Shown piece after piece: positions 12,252-12,874 of a stretch of 12,874 bases of DNA. The DNA is from Halobacteriales archaeon QH_8_67_36. GTDB lineage: Archaea > Halobacteriota > Halobacteria > Halobacteriales > Haloarculaceae. Made by a program: the position numbers and the translations under genes. The notes under the pieces are model-generated. The model saw only the letters and a program-made list of their open reading frames with translations. It searched no databases and was not told the DNA's origin. Position 1 is the first letter of the stretch; every line of letters begins with the position of its first letter. The DNA lies in contig PXQZ01000066.1 of the NCBI GenBank assembly GCA_003021755.1, positions 1 to 12,874 of the forward strand, read 5' to 3'.

Positions 12252-12518
12252 ATGGCCGGTCGCAATCCGAGTACATCCACTGAGGAGGTTTTGGCAGTCT
12301 TTGAGAACAACCCCGACAAGTACGAGCCGTTCACCGCACCGCAAATGGCGGAGCAACTACCGACCGATGTTCATCGGAACACGGTACGCAACTACCTACA
12401 GGACTTGGCATCACTCGGTGAACTCCGGAAACGATTTACGACCGATCGCATCAGCCGACGATGTCGACGCCAGCTACCTCGAACCGGGCCCCGCCGTCGG
12501 CGGCGTCCGTGGCGGTGA
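12252..12518 (+). CDS. Winged-helix DNA-binding protein, 3'-truncated
   Basis: The first 60 residues form a typical haloarchaeal helix-turn-helix domain: MAGRNPSTSTEEVLAVFENN, then FTAPQMAEQL and VHRNTVRNYLQDLASLGELRKR (recognition helix and start of the wing). After about residue 60 the sequence changes abruptly to an Arg-rich tail with no similarity to a wing. This tail is simply antisense to the kinase gene, with which the frame overlaps by 68 bases before its TGA. I infer that the original 3' end was lost at about 12432-12450. A GTG at 12192 would add 20 residues (MHIRFSGAQ...), but relatives start near MAGRNPS. Whether the truncated form is made or works is unknown. The low GC matches the HalOD1 gene. 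It could equally be called a pseudogene. Confidence 0.6.
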   Translation: MAGRNPSTSTEEVLAVFENNPDKYEPFTAPQMAEQLPTDVHRNTVRNYLQDLASLGELRKRFTTDRISRRCRRQLPRTGPRRRRRPWR

Positions 12519-12874
12519 CCGACCACCCGTGCTCCCGAGCGACCGTCCGGACAATGGCCAGCCCGAGGCCGGTCCCGTCGGCGTCGGTGGAGCGCCCGTA
12601 CTCAAACAGTCGATCGCGGTCCTCCGACGGGAGCCCGGGGCCGTCGTCCACGACGGCGAACCCGTGGCCGTCCTCGAGGTCGGTGACCCGGACCGTCACG
12701 TCCGCGCCGCCGTGTTCGACGGCGTCATCGGACTCCGTCAGATCGCTCGGCGAGCCGTGCTCGACGGAGTCGTCAGCCGAAGGCTGTCGACTCGTGGAAC
12801 CGTGTTCCACGGCGTTGCGCACGAGGTTCGCGAACAGTTGCTGGAGCCGGCGGGGGTCGGCCCGGACCGACCGG
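12451..12874 (-). CDS. Sensor histidine kinase, C-terminal ATPase domain (partial)
   Basis: The C-terminal 140 residues of a two-component histidine kinase; the sensor and phospho-acceptor parts lie beyond the right edge. The N box is LQQLFANLVRNAVEHG. The G1 box is VVDDGPGLPSEDRDRLFEYG and the G2 box is TGLGLAIVRTVAREHGWSV, all intact, so the HATPase_c fold should bind ATP. Between N and G1 lies an acidic, Ser-rich insertion in which VEHG occurs three times (NAVEHG, DSVEHG, DAVEHG). This looks like local tandem duplication of the N-box end and is also seen in other haloarchaeal kinases. The end GGARFEVAGVDIVG and its TGA look natural, so this gene is intact at its 3' end, unlike the winged-helix gene facing it. 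Confidence 0.93.
   Translation of the reverse strand, partial: RSVRADPRRLQQLFANLVRNAVEHGSTSRQPSADDSVEHGSPSDLTESDDAVEHGGADVTVRVTDLEDGHGFAVVDDGPGLPSEDRDRLFEYGRSTDADGTGLGLAIVRTVAREHGWSVTATDAADGGARFEVAGVDIVG

Noticed and set aside
1..12874. CRISPR array, tRNA or rRNA genes
   Set aside because: No regularly spaced repeats, cloverleaf-forming sequence or rRNA-like stretch was seen on either strand.

Overview
This window is chromosomal DNA from a haloarchaeon (class Halobacteria; a Haloarcula or Halomicrobium-like genus is my guess from protein flavour, not shown by the sequence). The evidence is high GC, strongly acidic proteins, an archaeal-type DnaG primase, siroheme-dependent (Ahb) heme synthesis genes, HalOD1 and haloarchaea-specific small zinc proteins, and promoters whose TATA-like box lies about 25-30 nt from the start codon, as expected for leaderless mRNAs.

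Left part (1-4160): a minus-strand HAD hydrolase fragment, a visibly broken LWR-salt-type gene (frameshift, no start codon, lost stop), and a pterin-4a-carbinolamine dehydratase. Then comes a tightly overlapped minus-strand operon for tetrapyrrole synthesis: fused siroheme decarboxylase AhbA-AhbB, a Met8/CysG-type precorrin-2 dehydrogenase, and glutamyl-tRNA reductase HemA.

Middle part (4161-8884): a membrane-anchored zinc-ribbon protein, a conserved haloarchaeal protein of the DUF5778 type and a cold shock protein. These are followed by an isoprenoid block: a catalytically complete cis-prenyltransferase (uppS), a convergent cis-prenyltransferase paralogue that has lost the first catalytic motif, and a DUF92 (VTE6-like) membrane protein translationally coupled to a GNAT acetyltransferase. 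The two cis-prenyltransferases and the DUF92 protein could act on one polyprenyl-phosphate carrier pathway.

Right part (8881-12874): dnaG with a perfect 10-bp inverted repeat next to its start, a DUF2892 membrane protein with a C-terminal zinc motif, a probable decayed gene, a four-CxxC zinc protein, and a 242-bp non-autonomous IS200/IS605-like element (11605-11846). This element abuts a stand-alone HalOD1 gene and supplies its stop codon. A winged-helix gene cut short at its 3' end follows, then the C-terminal part of a sensor histidine kinase with a repeat expansion in its ATPase domain. From about 11840 to 12440 the base composition is visibly poorer in GC than the rest, which marks an accessory patch.

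I see no rRNA, tRNA, CRISPR array or intact transposase. The most unusual features are a hairpin-forming extragenic element present twice (around 905-989 and 6872-6955) with one compensatory base-pair change, the cis-prenyltransferase paralogue without its catalytic aspartate, and the inverted repeat around the dnaG promoter.
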